A stretch of DNA of 64,000 nucleotides from the NCBI GenBank assembly GCA_018716975.1, contig DVJE01000018.1, positions 96,070-160,069 on the forward strand, given 5' to 3'. Within the stretch, counting starts at the first letter, position 1; every line of letters starts with the position of its first letter. Below the pieces are notes generated by a model. It worked only from the letters and a program-made list of their open reading frames with translations, ran no database searches and was not told the DNA's origin. This stretch comes from Candidatus Gallacutalibacter stercoravium (GTDB lineage: Bacteria; Bacillota; Clostridia; Oscillospirales; Acutalibacteraceae). This document shows, one piece after another, positions 16,704 through 25,223 of the stretch. The position numbers and the translations under genes were made by a program.

Positions 16704-16952
16704 TTAGTCCTCTCTGCCCAGCAGCCAGTCCACCGGCACATCTAAGATATCGGCCAGGGCCACCAATTCCACATCGGTTACATAGCGGATTTGCCCCTCC
16801 AGCTTAGAAAGGCCGGAGGCGTTCATGTCCACTCCGTTCACCTGCAGTTGAGCCAGCAGCTCTTTTTGCTTCATCCCCTGCTTCTTGCGGGCCAGCTCAA
16901 CCCGCGCGCCTATTAGGTTGCGAGTGCCCAGAGCCTGTTTTCGTAGTCTCAT
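16704..16952 (-). CDS. XRE family transcriptional regulator
   Basis: An 82-residue protein that is nearly all Cro/C1-type helix-turn-helix. It contains IGARVELARKKQGMKQKELL, then SGLSKLEGQIRYVTDVELVA with the recognition helix, and a closing ALADILDVPVDWLLGRED typical of the family. ATG at 16952 follows GGGAGGAGTGACGGCTCAT. A longer upstream frame would place the start inside that site. The gene has its own promoter at 17012-17040 and diverges from the NAD salvage operon. Whether it controls that operon or only itself cannot be told. Confidence 0.87.
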   Translation of the reverse strand: MRLRKQALGTRNLIGARVELARKKQGMKQKELLAQLQVNGVDMNASGLSKLEGQIRYVTDVELVALADILDVPVDWLLGRED

Positions 16953-17011
16953 ATGAGCCGTCACTCCTCCCACCATTGTGCAATCGTCCAGAACAAAACA
17001 GCTTGTGGAAC

Positions 17012-17040
17012 ATTATATAGGATAAATAAAGGTTTCACAA
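17012..17040 (-). promoter_or_regulatory. Promoter of the XRE regulator
   Basis: On the minus strand TTGTGA (17040-17035) and TATAAT (17017-17012) are spaced by 17 bases. Nearby repeated CACAA/TTGTG sequences could be operator parts. Confidence 0.7.
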
Positions 17041-17282
17041 GATTTGTGGTGCAAGATAGCAAAAAATATGATAAGTTTTACACAATTTTCTAATCATTGC
17101 TACAAGAGAAAGGTGGCGTATGGGGGTGTTGTGTTGTATGGAAAAGTCACATTTTGTTTTGAAAGGCTCATCCCTTACTGGCAGCGGGCCCGCTCGCAGG
17201 GCGGGTTTGCCGGGCGGCGCGCCGCTTTTTGGGCCGGGTGGCGGCAGGTGGAAAAAGCGGAAAAGAATGGGAAAAATTCCGT
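17041..17282. other. Divergent intergenic region without a recognised gene
   Basis: The first half (to about 17165) is AT-rich and the second half GC-rich. Open frames on either strand lack ribosome binding sites. I could not recognise a NiaR-type or NAD-sensing RNA element here. Confidence 0.5.
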
Positions 17283-17311
17283 TTGTTATTTAGGTTCATG
17301 CTTGCTATAAT
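17283..17311 (+). promoter_or_regulatory. Promoter of the NAD salvage operon
   Basis: TTGTTA (17283-17288) and TATAAT (17306-17311) are spaced by 17 bases, about 100 bases upstream of the nicotinamidase start. Confidence 0.7.
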
Positions 17312-17408
17312 AACAAAAAAGCGCATAAGCGCAGAAAAAAGGCGCCGGTATGCGGCAAGAAAAGGCAAAGGCGCCGGCGCGGCGCAAACGGTGAAAGGAA
17401 GGCGGTTG

Positions 17409-18107
17409 ATGATGCAGCAAAGGCAACGCGCGTGGGATGGGCAACAATGGGCCGGGCAGGCCGGCGAAATGATAGAGGCCTTTTGCCAAACGGTGCGCAA
17501 GGCCCAGCCGTTGGCGCTGGACGATTTACCGGCGGACAAAACGGCCTTGGTTGTGGTGGATATGGTAAACGGCTTTGTGAAAGGCGGGCCGATGAGCAGC
17601 CCGCGGGTGGAGGCCATTAACAGCGGCGTGGCCGCCTTGGCCCAGGCCTGCGGCCGCCGGGGGATTATCCGCCTGGCGCTGGCCGATTGCCATGAGGGCA
17701 ACAGCCCCGAGTTTGCCGCCTACCCGCCTCACTGCCTGCAGGGCAGTTGGGAGGCCCAGCTTACCCAAGAGCTGGCGGGCCGGGTGGACGAGGTGATTGC
17801 CAAAGGTTCCACCAACGGGGCCATAGAGCCCGCCTTTGCGCGCTTTTTGCAGGAGCATGCGCAGCTAGACACCTTTTTGGTGGTGGGCGACTGCACCGAT
17901 ATCTGCGTGCAGCAGTTTGCTTTAACCCTAAAGGCCCAGTTTACACGGGCCAACCGTTTTTGCCGCGTGGTGGTGGCCGAGGATTTAACCGCCACCTTTA
18001 CCCTGCCGGGGCACGACGGGGATGTAATGCAGGCCGTGGCCTGCTATATGATGGCGGCCGGCGGGGTGGAGATCGTTTCCACCGTCACCGGCTTGGAGCA
18101 AGCGTAA
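17409..18107 (+). CDS. pncA: Nicotinamidase (isochorismatase fold)
   Basis: A 232-residue cysteine hydrolase of the isochorismatase superfamily. The catalytic triad is visible as Asp51 (VVVDMVNGF), Lys132 (AKGSTNGAIEP) and Cys166 (GDCTDICVQQFALTLK). It would convert nicotinamide to nicotinate plus ammonia in the cytoplasm. The nicotinamidase call rests on the triad plus the adjacent nicotinate phosphoribosyltransferase gene 17 bases downstream; other superfamily amidases share the triad. The start is the first of two adjacent ATG codons after AAAGGAAGGCGGTTG. The symbol is inferred from context. Confidence 0.82.
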   Translation: MMQQRQRAWDGQQWAGQAGEMIEAFCQTVRKAQPLALDDLPADKTALVVVDMVNGFVKGGPMSSPRVEAINSGVAALAQACGRRGIIRLALADCHEGNSPEFAAYPPHCLQGSWEAQLTQELAGRVDEVIAKGSTNGAIEPAFARFLQEHAQLDTFLVVGDCTDICVQQFALTLKAQFTRANRFCRVVVAEDLTATFTLPGHDGDVMQAVACYMMAAGGVEIVSTVTGLEQA

Positions 18108-18124
18108 AATTGGGAGGAAGAAAA

Positions 18125-19618
18125 ATGAACGATACCCAAAACGGGGCGCAGCCGTTTTGCGCCAAACGGTCGATTCAAGAAAACCTGACCATGCTCACCG
18201 ATTTTTATGAAATCACCATGGCCAACGGCTATTTTGAAAACGGTTTTGAAGAAACCATCGCCTATTTCGATATGTTTTTCCGCCATGTGCCCGACGGGGG
18301 CGGCTTTGCCATTATGGCGGGGGTGCAACAGCTGATTGAATATATGGAGCAGCTGCACTTTACCCAAGAGGATATCGACTTTTTGCGCTCTAAGGGGATT
18401 TTTTGCGAGGGCTTTTTGCAATATTTGGCCAATTTTGAATTTTGCTGCGACGTGTGGGCCGTGCCCGAGGGCCGACCCATCTTCCCCGGGGAGCCCATTG
18501 TTACGGTGCGCGGGCCGGTGATTCAGGCCCAGTTTGTAGAAACCATGCTGCTGCTCACCGTAAACCATCAAAGCCTGATAGCCACCAAGGCCAACCGTAT
18601 TGTGCGGGCCGCCCAGGGCCGCACGGTGATGGAGTTCGGCTCGCGCCGGGCCCAGGGGTACGACGCGGCGGTTTACGGCGCCCGGGCGGCCTATATCGGC
18701 GGCTGCGCGGGCACGGCCTGCGCCATCTGCGAGCGGGATCAGGGGATTCCCGCCCTGGGCACCATGGCCCACAGCTGGGTGCAGCTGTTTGACTCTGAGC
18801 TGGACGCTTTTCGCGCCTACGCCCGGGCGTATCCCGATAATTGCCTGCTGTTGGTGGATACCTACAACGTGCTCAAATCCGGCATCCCCAACGCCATTCA
18901 GGCTTTTCGCGAAGAGGTGCTGCCCCGGGGCTACCGCCCGGCGGGCATCCGGATCGACAGCGGCGACCTCACCTATTTGTCGCGCAAGGCGCGCAAAATG
19001 CTGGATGAGGCCGGTTTCCCCGATTGCAAAATTTGCGCCTCCAACTCGCTGGATGAATACATCATCCGCGATATGCTCATCCAGGGCGCCCAGGTGGATA
19101 CCTTCGGCGTGGGCGAGCGGCTGATTACCTCTTCGTCAGAACCGGTGTTCGGCGGGGTGTATAAGCTGGCGGCCGTGGAGGATAAGCAGGGCAACATGGT
19201 GCCCAAAATTAAAATCAGCGAGAACGTGGCCAAAATTACCAACCCCTGCTTTAAGGAGCTGTGGCGGTTGTTTGATCGGGATACCGGCAAGGCCATCGCC
19301 GATGTTATCACCTTGCACGACGAGGTGATAAACGACGCAGAGCCCTACGAGATTTTTGACCCGGAATACACCTGGAAGCGCAAGCTGGTTACCAACTTTG
19401 TGGCCCAGCGTTTGCAGGTGCAGATCTTCCGGCAGGGCAAAAAGTGTTATGAATCGCCCGATTTGCAAACCATCAAGGCCTATTGCGCCCAGCAGGTGGA
19501 TACGCTGTGGGATGAGGTTACCCGCTTTGAAAACCCCCACAACTATTATGTGGATCTTTCGCCCGCCTTGTGGCAAGAGAAAAACCGCCTGATTGCCGCG
19601 CACACCTTTCGCGGCTAA
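18125..19618 (+). CDS. pncB: Nicotinate phosphoribosyltransferase
   Basis: A 497-residue type II phosphoribosyltransferase. Family landmarks are TMLTDFYEITMANGYFENG near the N-terminus, GSRRAQGYDAAVYGARAAYI, LGTMAHSWVQLF with the catalytic-region His, DTYNVLKSGIPNAI, and RIDSGDLTYLSRKARKMLDE for substrate binding. It joins nicotinate and PRPP to give nicotinate mononucleotide, the committed step of the Preiss-Handler route. The ATG follows GGGAGGAAGAAA, 17 bases after the nicotinamidase gene. The pair forms a compact nicotinamide-to-NaMN salvage unit. Confidence 0.96.
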   Translation: MNDTQNGAQPFCAKRSIQENLTMLTDFYEITMANGYFENGFEETIAYFDMFFRHVPDGGGFAIMAGVQQLIEYMEQLHFTQEDIDFLRSKGIFCEGFLQYLANFEFCCDVWAVPEGRPIFPGEPIVTVRGPVIQAQFVETMLLLTVNHQSLIATKANRIVRAAQGRTVMEFGSRRAQGYDAAVYGARAAYIGGCAGTACAICERDQGIPALGTMAHSWVQLFDSELDAFRAYARAYPDNCLLLVDTYNVLKSGIPNAIQAFREEVLPRGYRPAGIRIDSGDLTYLSRKARKMLDEAGFPDCKICASNSLDEYIIRDMLIQGAQVDTFGVGERLITSSSEPVFGGVYKLAAVEDKQGNMVPKIKISENVAKITNPCFKELWRLFDRDTGKAIADVITLHDEVINDAEPYEIFDPEYTWKRKLVTNFVAQRLQVQIFRQGKKCYESPDLQTIKAYCAQQVDTLWDEVTRFENPHNYYVDLSPALWQEKNRLIAAHTFRG

Positions 19619-19669
19619 AGCGCGCGGGCAGACGCAGGCAAACAAAATAACAAAAAAGCGAGGATAACA

Positions 19670-20524
19670 ATGGCTGGCAAAATTATTTTGAGCGCAGACA
19701 GCGCCTGTGATTTAAGCAGCGAGCTTAAGGAGCGCTGCGGCATTCAGTATTACCCCTTTCAAATCACGCTGGGGGAGCGGCATTATATGGACGGGGTGGA
19801 CATCTTCCCCGACGATTTGTACCGCGCCTGGCGGGAGGAACGGCTGCTGCCCAAAACCGCCGCTGTGGGCGTGGGGGAGTATATGGATTATTTTTCCGGC
19901 TGGGTGGCCCAGGGGTATGAGGTTATCCACTTAAATATCGGCTCTTCTATCTCCGCCGCGCACCAAAATTGCCTGGTGGCGGCCAAGGAGCTGGGGCACG
20001 TTTACCCGGTGGATTCGGGCAACCTGTCTTCCGGCATCGGCTTGCTAGCGCTGGAGGCCTTTGATCGCATTGAGCGGGGCATACCCGCGCCGCTGATTCA
20101 AAAGGAGCTGCAAGCCCTTACCCGCAAGGTGCACGCCAGCTTTGTGTTGGACACATTGGAGTTTATGGCCGCCGGGGGGCGCTGCTCCACCGCCGTGGCC
20201 CTGGGCGCCAACTTGCTCAACCTAAAGCCCTGCATTATGGTCAACAACAAAGACGCCAGCATGACGGTGGGCAAAAAATACCGGGGCAATTTGGAAAAGG
20301 TGCTGCCCCAGTATGTGCGCGATACGTTGAGCGGGCGCGACGACGTGCGCGAAAACCGCGTGTTTATCGTGAACTCGGGCATTTCGCCGGAGCGCGTGAA
20401 GCTGGTGCGCAAGGCGGTGCGCCAGTTTGTGCCAAACGGCGAGATTTACGAGGCCCGCGCCAGCTGCACCATCTCTTCTCACTGTGGGCCCAATACCCTG
20501 GGCGTTATGTTTATGACCCGGTAA
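19670..20524 (+). CDS. DegV family protein (fatty-acid-binding, FakB-like)
   Basis: A 284-residue DegV-fold protein. The N-terminus KIILSADSACDLSSEL is the family signature. It continues with YYPFQITLGERHYMDGVDIF, INIGSSISAAHQN-type lipid-binding serines (read here as LNIGSSISAAHQN), VDSGNLSSGIGLL, and TLEFMAAGGRCSTAVALGA. FakB proteins present fatty acids to the kinase FakA, and no fakA is in the window. The gene follows pncB by 51 bases on the same strand and could be read from the same transcript. A hairpin at 20586-20627 ends the unit. Confidence 0.93.
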   Translation: MAGKIILSADSACDLSSELKERCGIQYYPFQITLGERHYMDGVDIFPDDLYRAWREERLLPKTAAVGVGEYMDYFSGWVAQGYEVIHLNIGSSISAAHQNCLVAAKELGHVYPVDSGNLSSGIGLLALEAFDRIERGIPAPLIQKELQALTRKVHASFVLDTLEFMAAGGRCSTAVALGANLLNLKPCIMVNNKDASMTVGKKYRGNLEKVLPQYVRDTLSGRDDVRENRVFIVNSGISPERVKLVRKAVRQFVPNGEIYEARASCTISSHCGPNTLGVMFMTR

Positions 20525-20585
20525 GCGGCGTTTCTACTTTTTGTAAACATACCGGGCGGGGCGCCCGGGCGCGCCGCATTTTGCA

Positions 20586-20627
20586 CAACCACCTTTGCCG
20601 CGGCCTTGCGCCGCGCCGGGGTGGTTG
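20586..20627 (+). terminator. Hairpin after the NAD salvage/DegV unit
   Basis: CAACCACC and GGTGGTTG pair around a GC-rich inner arm (GCCGCGG/CCGCGCC region), followed by CTTTGC. The T-run is weak. Confidence 0.6.
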
Positions 20628-20672
20628 CTTTGCAATATTCCATAAATCAATTCGGTGAAAAAGGAGGCGGCC

Positions 20673-21380
20673 ATGGTTCTTAAAGAAATAGAACGCATCA
20701 AAAACAGCGCCCCTGATGTGGATATCGGCTTTTCGCCCGTTGCTTGCGGCGTGGGTATGCCGGCCTTACAACCGGCGGAACAATCGCCGGAAAGGGCGGC
20801 AACGGCCATCATTTTGGTAACGCGCCATACGCGGCTGATGACGCTGCAAAATTATACAGAGGCCGCTTTTGAACAGGTGTTGTGCGATACCAAAGAGCGC
20901 AGCCGGAACGTAATGGCCGGCATCATAAAGCTGCTGAAAGACAACGAAGTCGCCTACTGTCTTCCCCAGGCGGCGCAAACCGACGAAACCGGCTTGCGCG
21001 CCCCCTTTTCTTATAAATTTGGGGCGGTGAACGCCGGTTTGGGCTGGATTGGCAAAAACGGGGTGCTGGTATCCAAACGGTTTGGCCCCCGGGTAAGGCT
21101 AGACGCTGTAATAGCCGTCCTTCCCGCCGCTAAGGCGGGGGAAGCCAGCGGGCCGGTTACCCAGAGCAGCTGCCCGCCGGAGTGCGTTGCTTGCGTGGCG
21201 GCCTGCCCCTATCAGGCGTTAAAAAATAAGCTGTGGCAATATGATACCCGCAGGGAGGAACTGATAGACTACCGGCTGTGCAACCAAAAAAGAAGCGCCA
21301 TGCTTCGCTTAAAAAATAGAAAAAGTGCCTGCGGGCTGTGCATGGTTTCTTGCCCCATGGGCATAAAGGCGGGGTGCTAA
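20673..21380 (+). CDS. QueG-like double 4Fe-4S protein
   Basis: A 235-residue protein. Its C-terminal half has two ferredoxin-type cluster motifs: CPPECVACVAACPYQAL (about residues 167-183) and CGLCMVSCPMGIKAGC at the end. The preceding segment FGAVNAGLGWIGKNGVLVSK is like the epoxyqueuosine reductase family, in which a corrinoid binds near this region. It is shorter than true QueG (about 350-380 residues) and lacks the C-terminal HEAT-type repeats, so queuosine reduction is not assured. It may be one of the short anaerobe relatives of unknown role. ATG at 20673 follows AAGGAGGCGGCC. Confidence 0.82.
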   Translation: MVLKEIERIKNSAPDVDIGFSPVACGVGMPALQPAEQSPERAATAIILVTRHTRLMTLQNYTEAAFEQVLCDTKERSRNVMAGIIKLLKDNEVAYCLPQAAQTDETGLRAPFSYKFGAVNAGLGWIGKNGVLVSKRFGPRVRLDAVIAVLPAAKAGEASGPVTQSSCPPECVACVAACPYQALKNKLWQYDTRREELIDYRLCNQKRSAMLRLKNRKSACGLCMVSCPMGIKAGC

Positions 21381-21459
21381 GACCAGTAAAGCCGGTCAAT
21401 AAGAAAACGGCAAAAACAGCAAGAGAAACCGAGCCCATAAGCGCGAAAGGAAGAAAAGC

Positions 21460-22113
21460 ATGAAATTTGTTATGTCTTATAGCTGCGGAAAAGACAGCAC
21501 CCTGGCCTTGCACAAGATGATAGAAAACGGGCACGAGCCCGTAGCCCTGCTGGTGATGTTCAATCAAGAGGCGGCGCGCTCTTATTTTCACGGGGCGGAC
21601 GGCGCGATGCTGCAAGAATACGCCAAAGCGCTGGACCTGCCGCTTTTGCTAACCCCCACCACCGGGGAGCAATACCACCTAACTATGGAGCAAAGCCTGA
21701 AAAAAGCCAAAGCCATGGGCGCGCAGGCGGCTTGCTTTGGCGATATCGATATCGAAGGCAACCGGGCGTGGAGCCGGGAACGGTGCGAGAACGCCGGGCT
21801 GCAAGCGGTGTTCCCGCTGTGGCAGCGGGATCGGGAGGAAATTGTTTACGAGCTTATCAGGCTGGGGTACCGGTGCCTGATTAAATCCATCAACAATAAG
21901 CTGCTGCCCAAATCCCTGCTGGGAAGAATCTTGGATACCCCCGCCGTGGAAGAGATAAAGCGGCGCGGCATCGACATTTGCGGCGAAAACGGGGAATACC
22001 ACACCCTGGTGATGGACGGCCCGATTTTTCAAACCCCCATCCCTTATCAAACAGGCGGGTGTTTGGATTTTGGAGATTATTCGGTGGTGGAGTGCGACGT
22101 GAAACCACATTGA
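21460..22113 (+). CDS. Dph6-related ATP pyrophosphatase
   Basis: A 217-residue protein of the adenine-nucleotide alpha-hydrolase-like (PP-loop) class. The PP-loop is SYSCGKDSTLALHKM (S-G-K-D-S type with Cys) near the N-terminus. Further blocks are GADGAMLQEYAKALDLPLLL, FGDIDIEGNRAWSRERCENA, FPLWQRDREEIVYELIRLGY, and GENGEYHTLVMDGPIF near the end. All are hallmarks of the Dph6/ATP_bind_4 family. Bacteria do not make diphthamide, so the reaction here is an unknown ATP-dependent amidation or ligation. The ATG follows GCGAAAGGAAGAAAAGC. Confidence 0.9.
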   Translation: MKFVMSYSCGKDSTLALHKMIENGHEPVALLVMFNQEAARSYFHGADGAMLQEYAKALDLPLLLTPTTGEQYHLTMEQSLKKAKAMGAQAACFGDIDIEGNRAWSRERCENAGLQAVFPLWQRDREEIVYELIRLGYRCLIKSINNKLLPKSLLGRILDTPAVEEIKRRGIDICGENGEYHTLVMDGPIFQTPIPYQTGGCLDFGDYSVVECDVKPH

Positions 22114-22193
22114 ACAGGCATCAAACAGCCGTGAAACAGCGGCCAAGCGGCGCATAACGAAGAAGGCAGACGCGGGGGGATGAAAAAGCCGGT

Positions 22194-22898
22194 ATGAACG
22201 AAAATATTTTGCTGGTGGATGATGAAAAAGAAATTGCAGACCTGATTGAAGTGTACTTAAAAAACGACGGCTATCGCGTATACAAGTTCTACAACGGCAA
22301 AGACGCTTTAAAGTGCATAGAGGGCACAAAGTTGGATTTGGCCGTTTTAGACGTTATGCTGCCAGATATCGATGGATTTCACATCTGCCAAAAAATTAGA
22401 GAAAAGCATTTTTACCCCATCATTATGCTAACGGCAAAGGTGGAAGACGCCGATAAAATTATGGGGCTTACCATCGGCGCAGACGACTATATTACAAAGC
22501 CGTTTAACCCCCTAGAGGTGGTTGCGCGGGTGAAAACCCAGCTGCGCCGCTATGTGCGCTACAACAATCAAACCCCGGCCGGGGCGGAGGAAGCGGCCCC
22601 TGCGGAGTACGACATCCGCGGGCTTGTTATCAATAAAGATACCCACAAGTGCTTTTTATACGGCAAGCCCGTAACGCTCACCCCGCTGGAGTTTTCCATC
22701 CTTTGGTATTTGTGTGAAAACAAAGGAAGGGTGATCTCTTCGGAAGAATTGTTTGAGCAGGTGTGGGGCGAAAAGTTTATAGACAACAACAACACCGTGA
22801 TGGCGCACATCGGCCGGTTGCGGGAGAAGCTAAAGGAACCGGCCAGAAAGCCGAAGTTTATTAAAACCGTGTGGGGAGTGGGGTATACCATTGAATAA
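22194..22898 (+). CDS. vanR: VanR-type response regulator
   Basis: A 234-residue OmpR-family regulator. The receiver domain has acidic DD (residues 9-10), phospho-acceptor Asp53 (AVLDVMLPDIDG) and Lys in ADDYITKPFNPLEVVARV. The C-terminal winged helix includes LTPLEFSILWYLCENKGRVI and NNNTVMAHIGRLREKL. Together with VanS it would sense glycopeptides or the resulting cell-wall stress and control vanG-vanXY-vanT. The assignment to Van rather than to a generic pair rests on position and the VanR-like sequence. The TTG start of vanS lies inside the last codons. Confidence 0.92.
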   Translation: MNENILLVDDEKEIADLIEVYLKNDGYRVYKFYNGKDALKCIEGTKLDLAVLDVMLPDIDGFHICQKIREKHFYPIIMLTAKVEDADKIMGLTIGADDYITKPFNPLEVVARVKTQLRRYVRYNNQTPAGAEEAAPAEYDIRGLVINKDTHKCFLYGKPVTLTPLEFSILWYLCENKGRVISSEELFEQVWGEKFIDNNNTVMAHIGRLREKLKEPARKPKFIKTVWGVGYTIE

Positions 22899-23988
22899 GG
22901 GCGGTTATCAAAGTGGGCTGGGCAGGCTGGCCAAACAGATTGTGCTGCAATACATCTTGGCGCTGGTGGGTTTTTTCATCGCCTTTTTTGTCGCGTTTGT
23001 GTTGGCGGCGCAAATATACTACAGCATCGCCTGGCAGGAGGATTCTTTTATTTATCAATTGGTTCAGGTTGTAAAGGAATTTTTTCCGCTGTTTATTGCG
23101 GCGCCTATTTTGGTTGGCTGGGTTGTTATCACCTTTTTCTTTATCTCTAAGTCGCTGCGGTATGTAAACGAGGTAGTGGCGGCGGCAAAGCAGCTGTCAA
23201 ATCAAAAGGAAGAGCCCATTGTGCTGTCTTCGGCGATGAAAGAGGTGCAAGACGAGCTAAACCTTGTGCGGGAGCAGGCCAACCACAACGCGGCCGTTGC
23301 CAAAGAGGCGGAGCAGCGAAAAAACGACCTTATCGTCTATTTGGCCCACGACCTGAAAACGCCGTTGACTTCGGTGATAGGCTACCTCACTTTGCTGCGC
23401 GACGAGGGCCAAATTTCGCCGGAATTGAGAGAAAAATATTTGTCTATCGCGCTGGAAAAGGCGGAGCGGCTTGAGGATTTGATCAATGAGTTTTTTGAAA
23501 TTACCCGCTTTAATTTATCCGGCATCACGCTGGAATACAGCCAGTGCAATTTAACCAGGCTGCTGGAGCAGCTCACCTATGAGTTTCAGCCCATGCTGTT
23601 AGAAAAGGGGCTGCAATGCGTTTTAGAAATTGCCCCCAACACCATGATCCGCTGCGATGTGGATAAATTGCAGCGGGTTTTCGATAACCTTTTGCGCAAC
23701 GCTGTGAATTACAGCTTTGCAAACGATGTGATCACCATCCGGGCCCGGCAGGAAAACAATTGGATTCACATTAAGTTTATCAATCACGGCAACACCATCC
23801 CCCAAGAAAAGCTGGCCCGGATTTTTGAACAGTTTTACCGTTTAGACGCCGCCCGCAGCTCCCAAAGCGGCGGCGCGGGCCTGGGCTTGGCCATTGCAAA
23901 AGAAATTGTAGAGCTGCACCGCGGCGCCATAACCGCAGCCAGCGAAAACGAAACGGTGGAATTTGAAGTGACGCTTCCGCTTTTGTAA
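22891..23988 (+). CDS. vanS: VanS-type sensor histidine kinase
   Basis: A 365-residue membrane kinase. Two membrane spans (about residues 20-42 and 68-86) flank a short external loop of about 25 residues. Then come a HAMP-like linker, a HisKA domain with His153 (VYLAHDLKTPLTSVIGYLT), an N-box (DNLLRNAVNYS), and a G-box (GGAGLGLAIAKEIVELHRG). The small sensor loop resembles VanS of the VanG, VanC and VanB types. The start is TTG at 22891, overlapping vanR by 8 bases. An ATG alternative is not available nearby. The stop codon lies within a direct repeat that may be a VanR operator. Confidence 0.92.
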   Translation: MNKGGYQSGLGRLAKQIVLQYILALVGFFIAFFVAFVLAAQIYYSIAWQEDSFIYQLVQVVKEFFPLFIAAPILVGWVVITFFFISKSLRYVNEVVAAAKQLSNQKEEPIVLSSAMKEVQDELNLVREQANHNAAVAKEAEQRKNDLIVYLAHDLKTPLTSVIGYLTLLRDEGQISPELREKYLSIALEKAERLEDLINEFFEITRFNLSGITLEYSQCNLTRLLEQLTYEFQPMLLEKGLQCVLEIAPNTMIRCDVDKLQRVFDNLLRNAVNYSFANDVITIRARQENNWIHIKFINHGNTIPQEKLARIFEQFYRLDAARSSQSGGAGLGLAIAKEIVELHRGAITAASENETVEFEVTLPLL

Positions 23989-24002
23989 GAAAATCGTAAG
24001 AA
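23983..24002 (+). promoter_or_regulatory. Candidate VanR operator (direct repeat)
   Basis: TTGTAAGAA (23983-23991) and TCGTAAGAA (23994-24002) are direct repeats 11 bases apart, one helical turn, as expected for OmpR-family dimers. They overlap the end of vanS and precede vanG. A TACAAT at 24066-24071 could be a -10 box, with a poor -35. Binding is inferred. Confidence 0.5.
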
Positions 24003-24046
24003 TCCCGGCGGAAAATTGATAGAAAGCCGTTGGCTGAAACGAAAGA

Positions 24047-24102
24047 ACAGCACCCTTTCTTTTGATACAATTCGTTGTGTCAAATAAAGGGCGCTGTTTT
24101 TT
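24047..24102 (+). terminator. Terminator or attenuator between vanS and vanG
   Basis: ACAGCACCCTTT pairs with AAAGGGCGCTGT, with an inner TTTGATACA/TGTGTCAAA arm, followed by TTTTTTGTT. It would separate regulatory from resistance gene transcription unless a start lies within or below it. Confidence 0.8.
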
Positions 24103-24173
24103 GTTGCCCGCGCAAAACAGCAATCGCTGTAATCAGTGTAACAACTGTAATAAAAGAAAGAAGGAAGCGTCAT

Positions 24174-25223
24174 ATGCAAAAGAAAAGGGTCGCCGTCGTG
24201 TTTGGAGGGTGCTCCAGCGAATACACGGTGTCGCTGCAATCGGCCTGTTCTGTTTTAGAAAACTTAGATCCGCAAAAATATGAGGTTTTGCCCATCGGGA
24301 TCACCAGAAGCGGCGATTGGTACCGCTACACGGGCCCCTATGGCAAAATTGCAGACGGCAGCTGGCCGGTAAACCCAGCGGAAAATACGCCGGTGGCGGT
24401 GTCGCAAAACAGATCCGCCAAGGGGTTCCTTTTGCTGGCAAAAGAGAAGCCCGTGCTCGCGCCGGTGGACGCGGTGTTCCCGGTGCTGCACGGCAAAAAC
24501 GGGGAGGACGGCACCCTGCAGGGGCTGTTTGAGCTGGCGGGAATCCCGGTGGTGGGCTGCAACACCCTTGCTTCGGCGCTGTGCATGGATAAAGACCGGG
24601 CCCATAAGCTGGCGGCCGCCGCCGGCGTGGCGGTGCCCAAGGCCATTGCTTTTCAGCGCTATGAGCTGCCGCAGGCGCGCGAAAGCATCCAGCAAGGCTT
24701 TACCTACCCGTTGTTTGTCAAGCCGGTTCGCTCGGGCTCCTCTTTTGGCATTACCAAAATAGACAGCCCCCGCCGTTTCGACGCCGCCGTTGCCGCGGCC
24801 TTTGCCCACGACGGCGAAGTGATTGTAGAGGAGGCGGTGCCCGGCTGCGAGGTGGGATGCGCCGTTTTGGGCATAGAGCATCCGCTGGTGGGCAGGGTGG
24901 ACGAAATTGAATTGTGCGGCGGCTTTTTTGATTACACCGAAAAATACACCCTGCGCACCTCAAAGATCCATATGCCGGCGCGGGTGGATGAAGAAACCGA
25001 ACGGCGGATACAGCGCACCGCCTTAAAAATATACCGGGCCCTCGGCTGCTCGGGCTTTGCGCGGGTGGATATGTTTTTAACCCCAGATGGAACCGTTGTT
25101 TTTAACGAGGTGAACACCATCCCGGGCTTTACCGCCCACAGCCGCTATCCCAACATGATGAAAGGAATCGGCTTGTCTTTTGCGCAGGTGCTGGATAAGC
25201 TGCTGGGGTTGTATTTACCATGA
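24174..25223 (+). CDS. vanG: VanG-type D-alanine--D-serine ligase
   Basis: A 349-residue ATP-grasp ligase, the same length as VanG. Landmarks are RVAVVFGGCSSEYTVSLQSA, PIGITRSGDWYRYTG, FPVLHGKNGEDGTLQGLFEL, VKPVRSGSSFGITKI, EIELCGGFFDYTEKYTLRTS (the omega-loop EKY pattern of D-Ser ligases, where D-lactate ligases differ) and FNEVNTIPGFTAHSRYPNMM. It makes D-Ala-D-Ser for peptidoglycan precursors that bind vancomycin poorly. The start ATG at 24174 follows AAGAAGGAAGCGTCAT; a longer in-frame extension has no site. It overlaps vanXY by 4 bases (ATGA). Confidence 0.95.
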   Translation: MQKKRVAVVFGGCSSEYTVSLQSACSVLENLDPQKYEVLPIGITRSGDWYRYTGPYGKIADGSWPVNPAENTPVAVSQNRSAKGFLLLAKEKPVLAPVDAVFPVLHGKNGEDGTLQGLFELAGIPVVGCNTLASALCMDKDRAHKLAAAAGVAVPKAIAFQRYELPQARESIQQGFTYPLFVKPVRSGSSFGITKIDSPRRFDAAVAAAFAHDGEVIVEEAVPGCEVGCAVLGIEHPLVGRVDEIELCGGFFDYTEKYTLRTSKIHMPARVDEETERRIQRTALKIYRALGCSGFARVDMFLTPDGTVVFNEVNTIPGFTAHSRYPNMMKGIGLSFAQVLDKLLGLYLP

